Shown in pieces: positions 5,642-5,885 of a DNA stretch of 5,885 nucleotides. A program made the translations under genes and the position numbers. Under the pieces are notes generated by a model that worked only from the letters and a program-made list of their open reading frames with translations, did no database searches and was not told the origin of the DNA. Each line of letters opens with the position of its first letter. Position 1 is the first letter of the stretch. Origin of the DNA: an uncultured Actinomycetes bacterium (GTDB lineage: Bacteria; Actinomycetota; Actinomycetes; Nanopelagicales; Nanopelagicaceae); assembly GCA_903865885.1 (NCBI GenBank), contig CAIPLJ010000097.1, forward strand, positions 1 to 5,885, in the 5' to 3' direction.

Positions 5642-5885
5642 ATGTCAGATCAGAGCGTTTCCACAGTCATTATTGATGCACCCCTAGCCGAAGTAGAGGC
5701 CGCTCTCTTTGCCATTGATGCCTATCCCGATTGGCTTACCTCCATCAAGAAGGTCGATGTCATCGAACGCGATGGCGAAAACCGGATTACGAAAGCGAAA
5801 TTAGCAATCGACGCCGGGATGATGAAGGACCGCGTGACTCTTGATTACGACTGGTCAGCAGCTCCGTCAATTTTGTCATTTTCTA
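5642..5885 (+). CDS. SRPBCC / polyketide cyclase-like protein, partial (3' end outside window)
   Basis: The first 81 residues are visible before the right edge. The pattern fits the START-like SRPBCC (polyketide cyclase/dehydrase) family, small proteins of about 145 residues with a deep hydrophobic pocket for lipids or other ligands: a first strand STVIIDAPLAEV (7-18), a helix with the family's AIDAYPDWLTSIKKV (24-38), then strands around ITKAKLAIDAG (49-59) and DRVTLDYDWSA (63-73). The 'I.aYPdW...ik.v.v' segment and 'Y.W' strand resemble TB16.3 (Rv2185c), which I recall close to fadD15 in mycobacteria, here also divergent from the ligase. A ligand is not known; a role as lipid or acyl-chain binder beside the acyl-CoA ligase is inference. 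The ATG at 5642 is supported by the -10 hexamer upstream. Confidence 0.82.
   Translation, partial: MSDQSVSTVIIDAPLAEVEAALFAIDAYPDWLTSIKKVDVIERDGENRITKAKLAIDAGMMKDRVTLDYDWSAAPSILSFS

Noticed and set aside
1..5885. CRISPR arrays, insertion sequences, tRNA or rRNA genes, phage genes
   Set aside because: No spaced repeats, transposase motifs, terminal inverted repeats or RNA gene signatures were seen; nearly all of the window is ordinary protein-coding sequence.

Overview
The window looks like a chromosome segment from an actinobacterium. The gene set and gene directions recall a cell-envelope neighbourhood that I remember from Mycobacterium and Corynebacterium: an NlpC/P60 wall hydrolase, the PimB-type mannosyltransferase, a FadD15-type acyl-CoA ligase and a small SRPBCC protein (Rv2190c, Rv2188c, Rv2187 and Rv2185c in M. 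tuberculosis, from memory). Base composition is moderate rather than GC-rich. Genes are tightly packed, with 1-, 4- and 12-base overlaps, and several appear leaderless. This would suit a small-genome freshwater lineage such as the acI/Nanopelagicales group, but that placement is inference; no rRNA or other decisive marker is present.

Layout, left to right. Positions 1-324 (minus) hold the N-terminal part of a RibD C-terminal/DHFR-like reductase that runs off the left edge. A 92-base divergent promoter region follows. Positions 417-1427 (plus) encode a secreted coiled-coil NlpC/P60 peptidase. At TAATG it overlaps by one base a GT4 glycosyltransferase of PimB type (1427-2584, plus). That gene meets, tail to tail with a 12-base overlap, a three-gene minus-strand operon read from right to left: FadD15-like long-chain acyl-CoA ligase (5556-3769), a very short HisKA_3 histidine kinase with no sensor domain (3762-3190), and a NarL/LuxR response regulator (3193-2573). 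An 85-base divergent promoter region separates fadD from an SRPBCC (polyketide cyclase-like) gene that starts at 5642 and runs off the right edge. No stretch over 300 bases lacks a gene.

How the genes may work together: the plus-strand pair suggests wall remodelling and synthesis of phosphatidyl-inositol mannosides, while the ligase supplies activated fatty acids. The most notable point is that a complete but sensorless two-component pair sits directly behind fadD, between it and pimB, where I recall none in the mycobacterial arrangement. It could link acyl-CoA or membrane state to transcription. The second notable point is that all four genes reading out of the two divergent regions have a TANNNTT hexamer-plus-T placed 6-7 bases before the ATG, the geometry of leaderless transcripts.
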